Origin: Metabacillus litoralis
GTDB lineage: Bacteria; Bacillota; Bacilli; Bacillales; Bacillaceae
NCBI RefSeq assembly: GCF_007994985.1
Contig: NZ_VOQF01000014.1
Span: 1-64,000, forward strand
Length of the DNA stretch: 64,000 nucleotides
Reading direction: 5' to 3'
In this document: positions 41,601 through 48,987 of the stretch, in pieces
Layout of the letters: the number at the start of each line of letters is the position of its first letter
Numbering within the stretch: position 1 is the stretch's first letter
Position numbers and translations under genes: made by a program
The notes under the pieces: generated by a model
The model's database searches: none
Told to the model about the DNA's origin: nothing
The model's input: only the letters and a program-made list of their open reading frames with translations

Positions 41601-42187
41601 AAGTTATTTTAGACCTAAAAAAGGAATACAACGTTAAAGTTCAATTAACAAAGCAACAAATTCAACTAATAAAAGAAAAACAATTAGTGCTTTCGATTCA
41701 AAATCAAGATGTGAATGTATTAATTCCAACTGCTAACCTACCTGTTGGAAATGATGTTGTTATTCATATTGAGCGTATGAAGGATATTCAAGAATCGGTA
41801 AGTGCTGTGTATGATTTTAGTATTACATCAGGAGATAAGACTTATCATGAATTTTCACAGAATATGATCCTGGAGTTTAAGATAAAAGAAAAAGTGAAGA
41901 ATCAAGATAACGTGAAGATTTATTACTACAATGAAGATTTGAAAAAGTGGGAATTTGTTGGTGGAAATTATGCTAACGGAGTAGTTACTGCAACTACTGA
42001 TCATTTTAGTACATTTGCTGCTTTTGAAATGACACCAGATGATAAGGCGGATGAAATGGATATTCCAGAAAGTGGCTATCATTTACCGGCCACAGGGACT
42101 AACATGTTTACTATTCTTCTTGGTGGAATGTTTCTCTTTGTGATAGGAGTTGGATTTTCTCTTAATCAACGGAGAAAAGTAATATAA
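35663..42187 (+). CDS. Giant wall-anchored metallophosphoesterase with lamin-tail domains
   Basis: Secreted protein of 2174 residues. Order: signal peptide (about 1-38); acidic Ser/Glu-rich stretch (to about 150); three lamin-tail domains (about 157-313, 445-606, 732-913; motifs ILITEI, YEYFELYNNT, ETLVFW) alternating with Ig-like modules; further Ig-like modules; calcineurin-type metallophosphoesterase (about 1515-1775) with MSDTQ, GDLVDN, GNHD, FHE and GHYHD; Fn3-like module; Pro/Gly/Glu repeat linker; a C-terminal module (about 1953-2122) shared with the alkaline phosphatase at 54746; LPATG at about 2141, hydrophobic helix, basic tail. The substrate may be nucleic acid or another phosphodiester; not determinable. 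GAGGAGG precedes ATG. Pho-type repeats upstream suggest phosphate control. Confidence 0.88.
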   Translation: MGGRAVFRFSKKLFIYVCLVMIVFSNFISVLPVKKVYAAESGDQPTILNVEETEGKEKVNEEVDGTSDDSIDQVEPEESAEVIDSEKEIQKDSQEEAKQIEVEKSEQLVEKSQNTTKTPTTETDLVPTPQDESTEETPPTKSEESTNKVEEDFNRFSPILITEITPNSKGADNYEYFELYNNTNQQLSLTNYSFVYHYTDGSYGDKVFQLPATVMEAQETLIFWYNPKNLSLTDFNNQFGTNLASNQVIEFTDVFPGFANGGNRALIIKDKNNLELVSASYLGNEADNTTGNGIDYKYPATGTIMDKLKVVAPPTPGIIEAAQVPAKPVELEEPPAEDTKAPVIDHTPVNESKAFTEINISAKITDDKAVNSVSTLYYKNEEDTDFRSLPMVVDGEDSTIAAAKIPGDYVTSTITYYLEASDGVNIAKSEEYTISVELPEETFSEQPVLITEISPNSAGGGTDYYEFFELYNNTTQPLTLMNYSFVYKYTDSGKEVAFQVPQTTIEPQETLVFWFNNGSRTLDDFNANFGSALTADQVIEYKDVFPGFANGGNRAIILKDSMNSEVISASYLGNENDNTGADIHYMFKAKGTEMEKYQVLAAPNPGIISPVQVPTKPIELEEIPKDTEAPVINHVPVTESDAFSAITIEADITDNMAVPFSTLYYKKAGGENFTTLSMNMSADTAKYSATIPGLDVEENMIYYIEAGDGTNTSTTEEFAITVTKDEVDYEKIPQFLVTEIVPDTTNVGSADGYEFVEIYNNTNQDLNFKEYKLQYRYGNDPASDVVWASVPDDVVIPSKETLVFWIINSQNGEKTVADFNAHYGSNLVENQDITRIYSDGMANGSPRGLVVATNTKEEITVSYYNDVVNADDTVADKGIVFKYPENGSKQSVKTSAGLLDATPGAVDANQVPKKPVHIVRDTVAPTFDNKTNITEILQTEDIKISAAASDDVEVKSVRLFYRTNDQDVFNETLLTLDSETHLYENMIYASELIGKEYVEYFFTVSDGTNEVKSEINKIIIKNTIDNSDIRLNVEDKQVLSKSKILKATSKEEEAKNVKLFVDNEELTEETYHSLETEAYLALEVNGLNTYFQNAVTMGDDILFLMDKDWLSHWKTFTIPVEADRLQLGENILTVRAGNKASPFQLEEDEENRDDYNLRNVRLILADGTVLRDTDKSDPTKVYDMGDDGTFRPFEDFTFTITEEHTTSKTYTWNTTTVEDGEHVVKAQDSDHDITKTVLVDNTAPSVETTIIEGKEYKGSFTIDATVTDEIAGVNTVKALLDGEQIQLPFNTASSQLEAGEHTLSILATDLAGNEAEKAVTFSVTNENPIKPELISPTDGSSTPVTGDPRLKVKVTDPSGDDLDVKYYQGFKYDMNSTDKVHAFKNSTDFEPPQTMVPEGEAAFTDEDISSVSKKDGTYMITDSSEKFPYHRFDVQVDSSIDENDEIELTWSGNSLEGRKVSMYAWNHSEAKWQLVTYKVAGAEDFELIGYVEVSDFVKNSNINVLIQDEIPSTPDEYDYTFVWMSDTQYYSESYPYIFERQTNWIAEKQEELKIKYVFHTGDLVDNFDQLQEWKYADEYMKVLDDNNVPYGVLAGNHDVDQLSNDYTEYYKWFGTDRFEDKPYYGDTYKNNRGHYDLISENGNDFIMVYMGWGIQDEDLEWINDVLKQYPDRKAILSFHEYLLVSGNRSPLGNEIYEQVVEPNENVIAVLSGHYHDSETLISEIDDNNDGVTDRKVYQMLGDYQGGPEGGQGYMKLLHFDQDNNRIIVNTYSPYLDDYNYYDPSEYPGKDEMIIDLDLSVDEKRVATDYFSVNVKTDTEIGKQENVPSGSEAEVTWTGLTENKTYSWYAVAEDQYTGKSVSDIWTFTKGKDETTNPTDPGENPGQPGDGDNPGENPEQPGEGDNPGENPEQPGEGDNQGENPEQPGEGDNPGGNPEQPGKGTNQPGKDVSNDNQHITVKIQDGKATIKTEDLKRLSKNTKVILDLKKEYNVKVQLTKQQIQLIKEKQLVLSIQNQDVNVLIPTANLPVGNDVVIHIERMKDIQESVSAVYDFSITSGDKTYHEFSQNMILEFKIKEKVKNQDNVKIYYYNEDLKKWEFVGGNYANGVVTATTDHFSTFAAFEMTPDDKADEMDIPESGYHLPATGTNMFTILLGGMFLFVIGVGFSLNQRRKVI
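41290..41490 (+). repeat. Coding tandem repeat in the phosphoesterase linker
   Basis: About four imperfect copies of a 39-bp unit encoding NPGENPEQPGEGD. It forms the flexible wall-spanning linker before the shared C-terminal module. Confidence 0.85.
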
Positions 42188-42355
42188 AATATGTTTAAGC
42201 TAAATATTGTTTTTTTGCAAGGTGCTTATGAGATTGAATTATATTAAAATGACAAACTACCCATCATTAGATTGAACTAAGTCAGATAAAAAAACCTAAA
42301 GGCAGATAGATACGAAAAAGTAGTAAATTTGTCGGTGAGAAACATATAAAAGTTG

Positions 42356-42383
42356 GAGACCAAATCACGCATAATTTGGTCTC
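42356..42383 (+). terminator. Hairpin after the phosphoesterase gene
   Basis: GAGACCAAAT and ATTTGGTCTC around 8 nt, followed by TTCGCATTTTT; moderate terminator. Apart from this and the TetR promoter, the 476-nt gap (42188-42663) shows nothing. Confidence 0.7.
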
Positions 42384-42584
42384 TTCGCATTTTTATCAGT
42401 AACTTTAATGGGTGAATTAGCATAAGAATTTTCATCAAAAATAACACGATAACATAGAGTGATTTCATGCATAGATGAAGCTAGACATTTATCCAGTGCA
42501 TGTTTCAACAAGGTATTAAAAATGTAAAAAGTATGCAAACCTTACCTTTGATGGAGGAATTTTATAGCCTTTTGCGAAATTTAA

Positions 42585-42636
42585 TTGTTAAAATAAGGTA
42601 ATTATGTTAAAATGACTGTAGTCAATAAGTGACTAC
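42585..42636 (+). promoter_or_regulatory. Promoter with overlapping TetR-type operator
   Basis: TTGTTA-N17-TAAAAT (42585-42613). It is followed at once by GTAGTCAATAAGTGACTAC (42618-42636), a perfect 7-bp inverted repeat with a 5-bp spacer, preceded by an overlapping TGACT-GT-AGTCA (42613-42624). The position over the start of transcription is what an autorepressor would use. Confidence 0.75.
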
Positions 42637-42663
42637 GATCATTTTTATGGAGGTGAAGTATGC

Positions 42664-43245
42664 TTGTTAAGAGAAGAAAGAAAAAAGGAATTAAAAAAAC
42701 AAATTTTTCTTAAATCAATTAAATTGTTTAAGGAGTATGGATATGACAATGTTACTGTTGAGAAAATCGCATCATCCTGTGGCATTGCAAAGGGGACATT
42801 CTTTAATTATTTCCCGAAGAAGGAACACCTATTACTGTACTTAGGCAATTCACAAAATGATTTTCTTTGTGAAATCATACAAAAATATCAGAATGTGAAA
42901 ATTAAACAAAAGCTCCTACTCATCTTCAAGGATCTCTTATCTGTTTATCTAGAAAATTCAGACCTCTTAAAAATCACTTTATCTGAGACGATTCGTTCTG
43001 CATTAAAAGATGAATCAAGAAACATAAACTTATTTACAGAAACCCTAACTGCACTGATGGAGGAAGCAAAAACAAATAAAGAAATAAATACTCGTTTCGA
43101 GTCAAGAGTGATCGCCTCTGTTCTAGTAGGAATCTATTTTAACACCTTAATAAATTGGTCTGTTAGTCAAGACATAAGTGATAATATTTTCCCTATTTTT
43201 CGTGAACAGTTTGAAATGATTTGGGAAGGCGTTGAACAGGAATAA
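42664..43245 (+). CDS. TetR-family regulator, likely autorepressor
   Basis: 193 residues. The TetR HTH covers about residues 10-57 (FLKSIKLFKEYGYDNVTVEKI, ASSCGIAKGTFFNYFPKKEHLL). The C-terminal ligand domain is not assignable. It starts at TTG 42664, 10 nt from GGAGG. A better-spaced ATG at 42660 opens a different frame of 17 codons, so a leader peptide or a sequencing slip cannot be excluded. The next gene follows after 21 nt, so the pair is an operon under the palindromic operator upstream. Confidence 0.82.
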   Translation: MLREERKKELKKQIFLKSIKLFKEYGYDNVTVEKIASSCGIAKGTFFNYFPKKEHLLLYLGNSQNDFLCEIIQKYQNVKIKQKLLLIFKDLLSVYLENSDLLKITLSETIRSALKDESRNINLFTETLTALMEEAKTNKEINTRFESRVIASVLVGIYFNTLINWSVSQDISDNIFPIFREQFEMIWEGVEQE

Positions 43246-43266
43246 AATGAGAGTGGAGGTATGTAG

Positions 43267-43686
43267 ATGCGTCTATTTTTGGTTTACTCATCGGTTATAA
43301 TCTTAGCTCTGGTAAGCGTGTTACATTTTTATTGGGTATTCGGTGGAACAAAGGGAATTCAAGCTGTTTTACCAGAAAAAAAAGAGGGGAAAGTTGCATT
43401 TACTCCAAGAAGGGTTGAAACGGTAATTGTTGCAGTTGGCATGATTGGTGTGGCCTTTATATTATTAGTACAGAACAACTTAATTTCCTTTTTTACACCA
43501 AATTCCTTTACGAAATGGTCAAGCATCATCCTTAGCATCATTTTTTTACTTAGATCTATTGGCGATTTCAAATACTTTGGTTTCTCCAAGAGAGTAAAAA
43601 ACACTACTTTCTCTAAGTACGATACGCAATTATACACCCCTCTTTGCTTATTTTTAGGAATTATATTAATGACTTCTTGGTTATAA
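43267..43686 (+). CDS. DUF3995 family small membrane protein
   Basis: 139 residues with four hydrophobic helices (about 5-25, 50-70, 83-100, 120-138) and the typical HFYWVFGGTKGIQAVLP near the start. The function of this family is unknown. GTGGAGGT precedes the ATG. Cotranscribed with the TetR regulator, which makes it the probable regulated target, perhaps in response to a membrane-active compound (inference). Confidence 0.8.
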   Translation: MRLFLVYSSVIILALVSVLHFYWVFGGTKGIQAVLPEKKEGKVAFTPRRVETVIVAVGMIGVAFILLVQNNLISFFTPNSFTKWSSIILSIIFLLRSIGDFKYFGFSKRVKNTTFSKYDTQLYTPLCLFLGIILMTSWL

Positions 43687-44034
43687 TTTTGGCTCTATTA
43701 ATGCTTAGTAGTCGATTTTGTTATAGGCATTCGGTTTCCTAATGACAAAATAAACTCTTTTTTCCTAGATCCAAGAGCCTCTTCTTAAGCTAAGCACCTG
43801 TGGTTTTTTTTGCGAGCTTCTCTGGATGGACAGAAGTGAGTAATATTATATTTACTTCATTGAACATAGTGCTGAAAATTCAACATTGAGTTAAACCTAG
43901 CTTAACATTTTGAGATGATAGTAAATTATTCATTTTAATCGAGAACTCTTTATAATAACAAATTATTTTAACCTCTTTATGCTCATGAAAAAAATTCTAT
44001 TCGGGTAACATAAAGCATAGGAGGTGGTGCAAAA
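43687..44034. other. Gap between DUF3995 gene and lipoprotein gene
   Basis: AT-rich, with no ORF, no terminator with a clear stem and no repeat I can name. A -10-like TATAAT lies near 43951. Confidence 0.4.
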
Positions 44035-44469
44035 GTGAAAAAGTTGTTACTTTTATCAATTTTTTCTTTATGTCTAACAGGCTGTCAAATGCAAGCGCGA
44101 GAAGGCTATGAGCCTCAAGCGGAGGATATTAATGGAACACGTTTGATGAAGGATGGCCATGCTACTTATGAAAATCAGGAATTAGCAGATGAGCCGTATG
44201 TGCCGAATCAGAATCCAAATTTTATTGATTTGACAGAATCCAGACCTGATCTCGGATCAGATCAGAATAAGCTTGAAGAAGCAATTATGGATGAAGAGGA
44301 ATTATCATTAGGACCGGTTATGATGTTTGGAAATAAAATTCACGTAACAGTGTATACAACAGAAGATCTCTCAAAGAAGGAAAAGAAACAAAGAGTGAAA
44401 GAAATACATGAAAAAATGATCACAGCATTACCTAGATATCGGATTGATGTTGAATTGAAACAAAAATAA
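44035..44469 (+). CDS. Small lipoprotein of unknown function
   Basis: 144 residues. Signal peptide with lipobox LTGC (Cys about 17), so it should be a membrane-anchored extracytoplasmic protein. The mature part is hydrophilic and acidic in the middle. It ends in a region that looks folded (GNKIHVTVYTTEDLSKKEKK, then MITALPRYRIDVELKQ). I do not recognise the family; a sporulation lipoprotein of the YhcN/YlaJ sort was considered, but I see no convincing motif. GTG 44035 has AGGAGGTGG. Neighbour of racA, facing it. Confidence 0.75.
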   Translation: MKKLLLLSIFSLCLTGCQMQAREGYEPQAEDINGTRLMKDGHATYENQELADEPYVPNQNPNFIDLTESRPDLGSDQNKLEEAIMDEEELSLGPVMMFGNKIHVTVYTTEDLSKKEKKQRVKEIHEKMITALPRYRIDVELKQK

Positions 44470-44470
44470 T

Positions 44471-44490
44471 AAGGGGCGTTGATGCCCCTT
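44471..44490. terminator. Bidirectional hairpin between lipoprotein gene and racA
   Basis: AAGGGGC and GCCCCTT around 6 nt, in the 22-nt gap between convergent stops. Confidence 0.7.
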
Positions 44491-44491
44491 G

Positions 44492-45013
44492 TTAGAAACC
44501 AAAAATTGAACTAATTAAATTCTTCTTTCTGGTTTTTTTAGGAGCTGAAATGCTATCAAAAACAAGTAATTGATCTTTAGCAGGAGCCTCGCGTTTTTGT
44601 CCATTTTCTAGCTCATCTATTCTTTGTTCAAGCTTTTGTATGGTAGATGTTAATTCTTCCATTTCTCTTCTATGCTGTAAAACTTGATAGGAAACAACAT
44701 CATCTGCTTTATTTCTAATTCGTCTTTCTAGTTCATCAACACGATTATTTATTTCAGTAAATTTAGTAGTATCGATTGTTGTTGTCATTCTTTTAAAAGA
44801 CCCCTTCCGAATGTTGTCTAATGTATCAGGTTGTTGAGGTGTTTGATGTAGGGTTTGCTGTTGGATTTGCCTAATTTTCTCAATATCATCTTCAGAAAAT
44901 TGATAATGTCCCAGTTCATTTTTCTCTAACTCCATGTCATATTGACTAACCCATCTCATCAATGTTCTTCTAGAAACCCCAAGTAACTTAGTGACAGTTG
45001 TTGTACTATTCAT
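44492..45013 (-). CDS. racA: Chromosome-anchoring protein RacA
   Basis: DNA-binding protein that attaches the origin region to the cell pole through DivIVA at the onset of sporulation. 173 residues: an N-terminal MerR-like HTH (about 1-50; TTVTKLLGVSRRTLMRWVSQYDM, KNELGHYQFSEDDIEKI), a long coiled coil (about 90-150, EINNRVDELERRIRN...EELTSTIQKLEQRIDELENG) and a basic tail (KKTRKKNL). ATG 45013 has AAGGAGG at about 7 nt; longer in-frame starts to 45082 lack a site. Position next to ywkD and prfA matches B. subtilis. Confidence 0.9.
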   Translation of the reverse strand: MNSTTTVTKLLGVSRRTLMRWVSQYDMELEKNELGHYQFSEDDIEKIRQIQQQTLHQTPQQPDTLDNIRKGSFKRMTTTIDTTKFTEINNRVDELERRIRNKADDVVSYQVLQHRREMEELTSTIQKLEQRIDELENGQKREAPAKDQLLVFDSISAPKKTRKKNLISSIFGF

Positions 45014-45215
45014 CTTCTTCCTCCTTAACATTATCAGTACATAATCAAACTGCAGCTTTCTTATCATCCAAAAACAAACCAACAGACATGTGAACTTCTA
45101 TTAGTAGGTTTTCGACTCTTAAAGCTAGTTACCTTCACGTTAGACAAAACAAGTATGTATTCGGCAAAGAAAGTGGATGTTTTACATAATATGATGCTGT
45201 AATGTCGAACCTAAT

Positions 45216-45602
45216 TTATTTTTCATATAATTCTAGTGGTAAACCGTCTGGATCAGGAAAGAATGTAAACTTTTTATCAGTAAAAGGATCTACCCGAATA
45301 TCTTCTACTTCTATCCCTTTTTCTAGTAACTCTTCTACTGCAGACTGGATATTATCGACTTCAAATGCTAGATGTCGTAAACCTAGAGCCTCAGGATTTG
45401 TAGGTCGTTTAGGAGGGTTTGGGAATGAAAACAACTCAATTTGATATGTATCATTTACCTTTAGATCTAATTTATATGACCTACGTTCCTCACGATAAAC
45501 TTCTGCAACTATTTCAAATCCGAGAATATTGGTATAAAAATCCTTTGAAACCTCGTAATCAGAACAAATAATGGCTACATGATGAATTTTATTAATATTC
45601 AA
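45216..45602 (-). CDS. ywkD: VOC/glyoxalase-family protein YwkD
   Basis: 128-residue vicinal-oxygen-chelate protein made of two beta-alpha-beta-beta-beta units: HHVAIICSDYEVSKDFYTNI at the start and LRHLAFEVDNIQSAVEEL, DPDGLPLELYEK at the end. Metal ligands of the glyoxalase pattern (His at about 7, Glu/His in ELFSF and RHLAF, Glu in LELYE) are in place. Substrate unknown. TTG 45602 with AGAGGT at about 7-8 nt. Upstream of racA on the same strand, with 200 nt between, and divergent from prfA. Confidence 0.88.
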   Translation of the reverse strand: MNINKIHHVAIICSDYEVSKDFYTNILGFEIVAEVYREERRSYKLDLKVNDTYQIELFSFPNPPKRPTNPEALGLRHLAFEVDNIQSAVEELLEKGIEVEDIRVDPFTDKKFTFFPDPDGLPLELYEK

Positions 45603-45696
45603 GCTAACTACCTCTTTTCATTGTGGAATTATTTAATAACTGGTGTGATCTTAACTCATACTATTATAATATAAGCCAAATAAGATGAATTTGCTT

Positions 45697-45725
45697 TTGA
45701 CGCTTTATGTGACCTATACTATAAT
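45697..45725 (+). promoter_or_regulatory. prfA promoter
   Basis: TTGACG-N17-TATAAT, 35 nt before the prfA start codon; near-consensus SigA promoter. Confidence 0.85.
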
Positions 45726-45759
45726 TATAATGTTATGCATGAAAATTGAGGTGACATGT

Positions 45760-46830
45760 ATGTTAGATCGTTTAGAATCGGTAGAATATCGTTATGAAAA
45801 ACTAAATCAGCTATTAATGGATCCTGACATTATCGGAGATTCTAAAAAGCTGCGTGAATATTCAAAGGAACAATCCGATTTACAGGAAACAGTTGAAGTG
45901 TACCGTGAATATAAAGAAGTTCGTGAGCAAATTGCTGATACGAAATCAATGCTTGATGAAAAGCTTGATGCAGAAATGCGCGAAATGGCGAAAGAAGAGC
46001 TATCAGAGCTAGAAGATCGTGAAGAAGAGTTAACAGCTCGACTTAAGATTCTTCTTGTACCCAAGGATCCTAATGATGATAAAAACGTTATTGTGGAAAT
46101 CCGTGGAGCTGCTGGTGGAGATGAAGCTGCGTTATTTGCTTCAGATTTATATCGCATGTACAGTCGTTTTGCAGAAATGCAGGGCTGGAGAACAGAAGTA
46201 ATGGAAGCAAACGCAACAGGTACTGGTGGTTATAAAGAGATTATCTTTATGATTAATGGTAAAGGTGCTTATTCGAAGCTGAAGTTTGAAAATGGTGCTC
46301 ACCGTGTTCAACGTGTTCCTGAAACAGAATCAGGTGGACGTATTCACACATCTACAGCGACAGTTGCAGTCCTTCCAGAAACAGAAGAAGTTGAAGTAGA
46401 GATTCACGAGAAAGATATTCGTACAGATACGTTCGCGTCAAGTGGACCAGGTGGACAAAGTGTTAATACAACAATGTCTGCTGTTCGTTTAACACATCTT
46501 CCTACAAATACAGTTGTATCTTGTCAGGATGAAAAATCACAAATCAAAAATAAAGAAAAAGCAATGAAGGTTCTTCGTGCTCGTGTGTATGATAAATTCC
46601 AACGTGAAGCACAAGCAGAAATTGACCAAAACCGAAAGCTAGCAGTTGGTACAGGTGACCGCTCAGAGCGAATCAGAACGTATAACTTCCCGCAAAACCG
46701 TGTAACAGATCACAGAATTGGTTTAACAATTCAAAAGCTTGATCAAATTCTAGAAGGAAAGCTTGATGAAGTCGTGGAAACATTAATCGTTGAAGATCAA
46801 TCAAGCCGACTTCAAGATGCGGAAGAGTAG
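45760..46830 (+). CDS. prfA: Peptide chain release factor 1
   Basis: Recognises UAA and UAG and triggers peptide release. 356 residues with an N-terminal coiled region, the codon-recognition domain and the catalytic GGQ loop ([12 protein letters not shown]). ATG 45760 with GAGGTGAC gives [10 protein letters not shown], the usual start; in-frame codons before it lie in the promoter. Next gene prmC, which methylates this GGQ glutamine, begins 6 nt after the stop. Confidence 0.96.
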   Translation: MLDRLESVEYRYEKLNQLLMDPDIIGDSKKLREYSKEQSDLQETVEVYREYKEVREQIADTKSMLDEKLDAEMREMAKEELSELEDREEELTARLKILLVPKDPNDDKNVIVEIRGAAGGDEAALFASDLYRMYSRFAEMQGWRTEVMEANATGTGGYKEIIFMINGKGAYSKLKFENGAHRVQRVPETESGGRIHTSTATVAVLPETEEVEVEIHEKDIRTDTFASSGPGGQSVNTTMSAVRLTHLPTNTVVSCQDEKSQIKNKEKAMKVLRARVYDKFQREAQAEIDQNRKLAVGTGDRSERIRTYNFPQNRVTDHRIGLTIQKLDQILEGKLDEVVETLIVEDQSSRLQDAEE

Positions 46831-46836
46831 AATAAG

Positions 46837-47706
46837 GTGAAATTTGTATATGAAGCCCTTAATTGGGCTTCTTCTTTTTTAAAGGAAGCGGGAAGAGATG
46901 AAAATGCTGGAGAGTTATTGCTGCGTCACCATTTAAATATGGAGCGTGCGACACTACTGTCAAATTTGAGACTGGTCCTCTCAGAAGAACAAAAGGAAAT
47001 CTTCATACATGATGTAAAAAAACATGGAGAAGGCATACCTGTTCAATATTTAATCGGTTATGAAGAATTTTATGGACGACGTTTTAAAGTGAACAAAGAG
47101 GTGCTTATCCCTAGACCAGAAACAGAGGAGCTTGTTGAAGGAATTCTAACAAGAGCTACAAAAATGTTTGCAGATCAAAAAGAGATCAATGTAGTTGATA
47201 TAGGCACTGGAAGCGGTGCGATTGCCATCACATTAGCTTTAGAAAAATCGGAATTCAAAGTGAGTGCTGTTGATATTGCAGAAGAATCCTTACAAATTGC
47301 TAAAGTAAATGCAGTAGCTTTGCAGGCTAATGTAGAATTTTTACACGGTGATCTACTTGAACCGATTGCAAATAAAGCTGAAGAAGGAAAAATCGACATC
47401 CTCGTTTCAAATCCTCCATATATACCTGATTGGGAAATTGAAACTCTTTCACCTGTTGTGAAGGATTATGAACCAATGCGGGCATTAGCAGGAGGAAAGG
47501 ATGGACTCGACTTTTATAGAAGATTAATTTCAGATATGAAGGAACTCCTGAATACTCGAGCTTTAATCGCATTTGAAATTGGAGCAGGTCAAGGAGAGGA
47601 TGTACAAAACCTTCTGAAGCAAGCCCTTCCACATGCAAATGTTGAGGTTGTTTATGATATCAATGGGAAAGATCGCATGGTGTTTGGAGAATTGAAGCAA
47701 GATTAA
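46837..47706 (+). CDS. prmC: Release factor glutamine methyltransferase
   Basis: SAM-dependent N5-methylation of the glutamine in the GGQ motif of release factors. 289 residues: N-terminal helical RF-binding domain (to about 85), then a Rossmann methyltransferase with DIGTGSGAIAITLA and the catalytic SNPPYIP. It starts at GTG 46837, close behind prfA (operon). ywkF-like neighbours of B. subtilis are absent; a 350-bp element follows instead. Confidence 0.95.
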   Translation: MKFVYEALNWASSFLKEAGRDENAGELLLRHHLNMERATLLSNLRLVLSEEQKEIFIHDVKKHGEGIPVQYLIGYEEFYGRRFKVNKEVLIPRPETEELVEGILTRATKMFADQKEINVVDIGTGSGAIAITLALEKSEFKVSAVDIAEESLQIAKVNAVALQANVEFLHGDLLEPIANKAEEGKIDILVSNPPYIPDWEIETLSPVVKDYEPMRALAGGKDGLDFYRRLISDMKELLNTRALIAFEIGAGQGEDVQNLLKQALPHANVEVVYDINGKDRMVFGELKQD

Positions 47707-47761
47707 CGGGTTCTGTTGAATATATCAAGATACACATATCATATATCAGTGTTTTTTATAG

Positions 47762-48111
47762 AATGAGGTTGGACATAAGTATTTAAGTTAATGAAAAATC
47801 CGAAATATTAGGAGATATTTCAATTAATTATTCGCCTAATATTTCGGGTTTTTATTTGCATACTTCGATAGATTTTTGGATTTTGCATACTATTTTTAAG
47901 AACTAGTGGAATGGAGTGGAAGACATTTGACTCCTGCGGGTGCAGAGGAAAGGCTGAGACCCCACAGGCGCTTGCGCCGAGGAGGCTTAGCTTCCTCCCC
48001 GGCGAATCTTATGTCTGCAGCGCAATGGAACGAACTTGTTTCTTTCATCTTAACTGAATTTAGATTTATTCGTCTTTTTGTATGACTTCTTTAATTAGTC
48101 CCAACCTCATT
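47762..48111. repeat. 350-bp hairpin element, copy 1, between convergent genes
   Basis: Terminal inverted repeats AATGAGGTTGGACATAA and TTAGTCCCAACCTCATT. Near the left end is a hairpin (GAAATATTAGG with CCTAATATTTC, 47800-47850). The GC-rich subtype B core lies at 47909-48036 (GACTCCTGCGGG ... GGCGCTTGCGCC). No coding capacity. It fills most of the gap between the convergent prmC and DUF4240 genes. Paralogue at 53207-53561; decayed relative at 23425. Confidence 0.85.
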
Positions 48112-48151
48112 ATCTGTATTCATTTTCAATCGGTTTATCTGCTTTTAACCT

Positions 48152-48700
48152 TTAACCTAATGGATCTTCTCCAAATCTTTCCCATAGAACAGGAAATAGA
48201 TTTTCAAGATCATCTTCTTCCCAATCAAATTCGATGTCATTTACAGGTTGCAATCCCTTTTTATCAAGAGCTTCTAATAATTCGTCGTGTATATTGTCAT
48301 CCCATTCAATATCACCAGTCTTTATCAGGGTATAGGCATCAAGTCCAACGGAAAGTAACTCTTCATTTTGAGGGTACCCTTCGTCATCAAGGTTATCTTC
48401 ATTTATATATTCTGCTAAAAATTCAGGGTCTTTCAATACCTTGTTAAATACTACTTCTCCTTGTCCAATAAGCCATCCCCGAAAATAATCAAAAGCATCA
48501 TCAGAGCAGCCACCCATTAAAACAAACGCTGCTCCCCATAAACGGGAATTATAACTAGCATTCATTAACTCTTGAAATAGAAATTCAAATTCCACAACTT
48601 CCTCTACTTCTTTTTCAGCTAATAACTCAGTTAACCATTCTGCTTGATCATCAAATTCTCTGGATTTCTCGATTAAACTCCACAATTCTTTCTGATCCAT
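48152..48700 (-). CDS. DUF4240 domain protein
   Basis: Acidic cytosolic protein of 182 residues. DUF4240-type features: start MDQKELWSLIEKSRE, the conserved LWGAAFVLMGGCSDDAFDYFRGWLIGQG, and EELLSVGLDAYTLIKTG. Function of the family is unknown; such proteins are sometimes found with immunity or toxin-antitoxin genes, but none is nearby. ATG 48700 is chosen because GGAGGT lies 7 nt upstream; the frame is open 15 codons further. Probably an accessory gene between prmC and spoIIR. Confidence 0.85.
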   Translation of the reverse strand: MDQKELWSLIEKSREFDDQAEWLTELLAEKEVEEVVEFEFLFQELMNASYNSRLWGAAFVLMGGCSDDAFDYFRGWLIGQGEVVFNKVLKDPEFLAEYINEDNLDDEGYPQNEELLSVGLDAYTLIKTGDIEWDDNIHDELLEALDKKGLQPVNDIEFDWEEDDLENLFPVLWERFGEDPLG

Positions 48701-48937
48701 TATAAAGACCTCCATTTTATCTTCGCTAATTGGTAAATTTGACATATAATAATCGATTTTCTCACTTAAATGAACCTACCTGTTATAGTAAGTATAGTAT
48801 TTCTCAATTAATACATATTTTAACATATTTAAGTTCATACCCATATTTTTTCAGAAAACATAGAATACATCCTTAATTTTGGTAACTAACTATTATTCTA
48901 TCTATTAATCTATTTTTAAAAATTTTTAAAAAACATA

Positions 48938-48966
48938 GTTTAAGAATCTTTTACGCTGTCCATACT
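48938..48966 (+). promoter_or_regulatory. Candidate SigF promoter of spoIIR
   Basis: GTTTA (48938-48942), 15-nt spacer, GTCCATACT (48958-48966). This matches the SigF pattern GYWTA-N15-GGNNANANT except the second G. spoIIR is SigF-dependent in B. subtilis, and the start codon is 22 nt downstream. Confidence 0.6.
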
Positions 48967-48987
48967 GTCTACCAAGGGAGGCGTTAG

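Noticed and set aside
48082-48447. Plus-strand frame of 121 codons
   Set aside because: Antisense to the DUF4240 gene, which has a proper ribosome site and family features; this one has neither.
48152-48700. DUF4240 gene as part of a toxin-immunity system
   Set aside because: No toxin, antitoxin or secretion gene is adjacent; neighbours are prmC and spoIIR.
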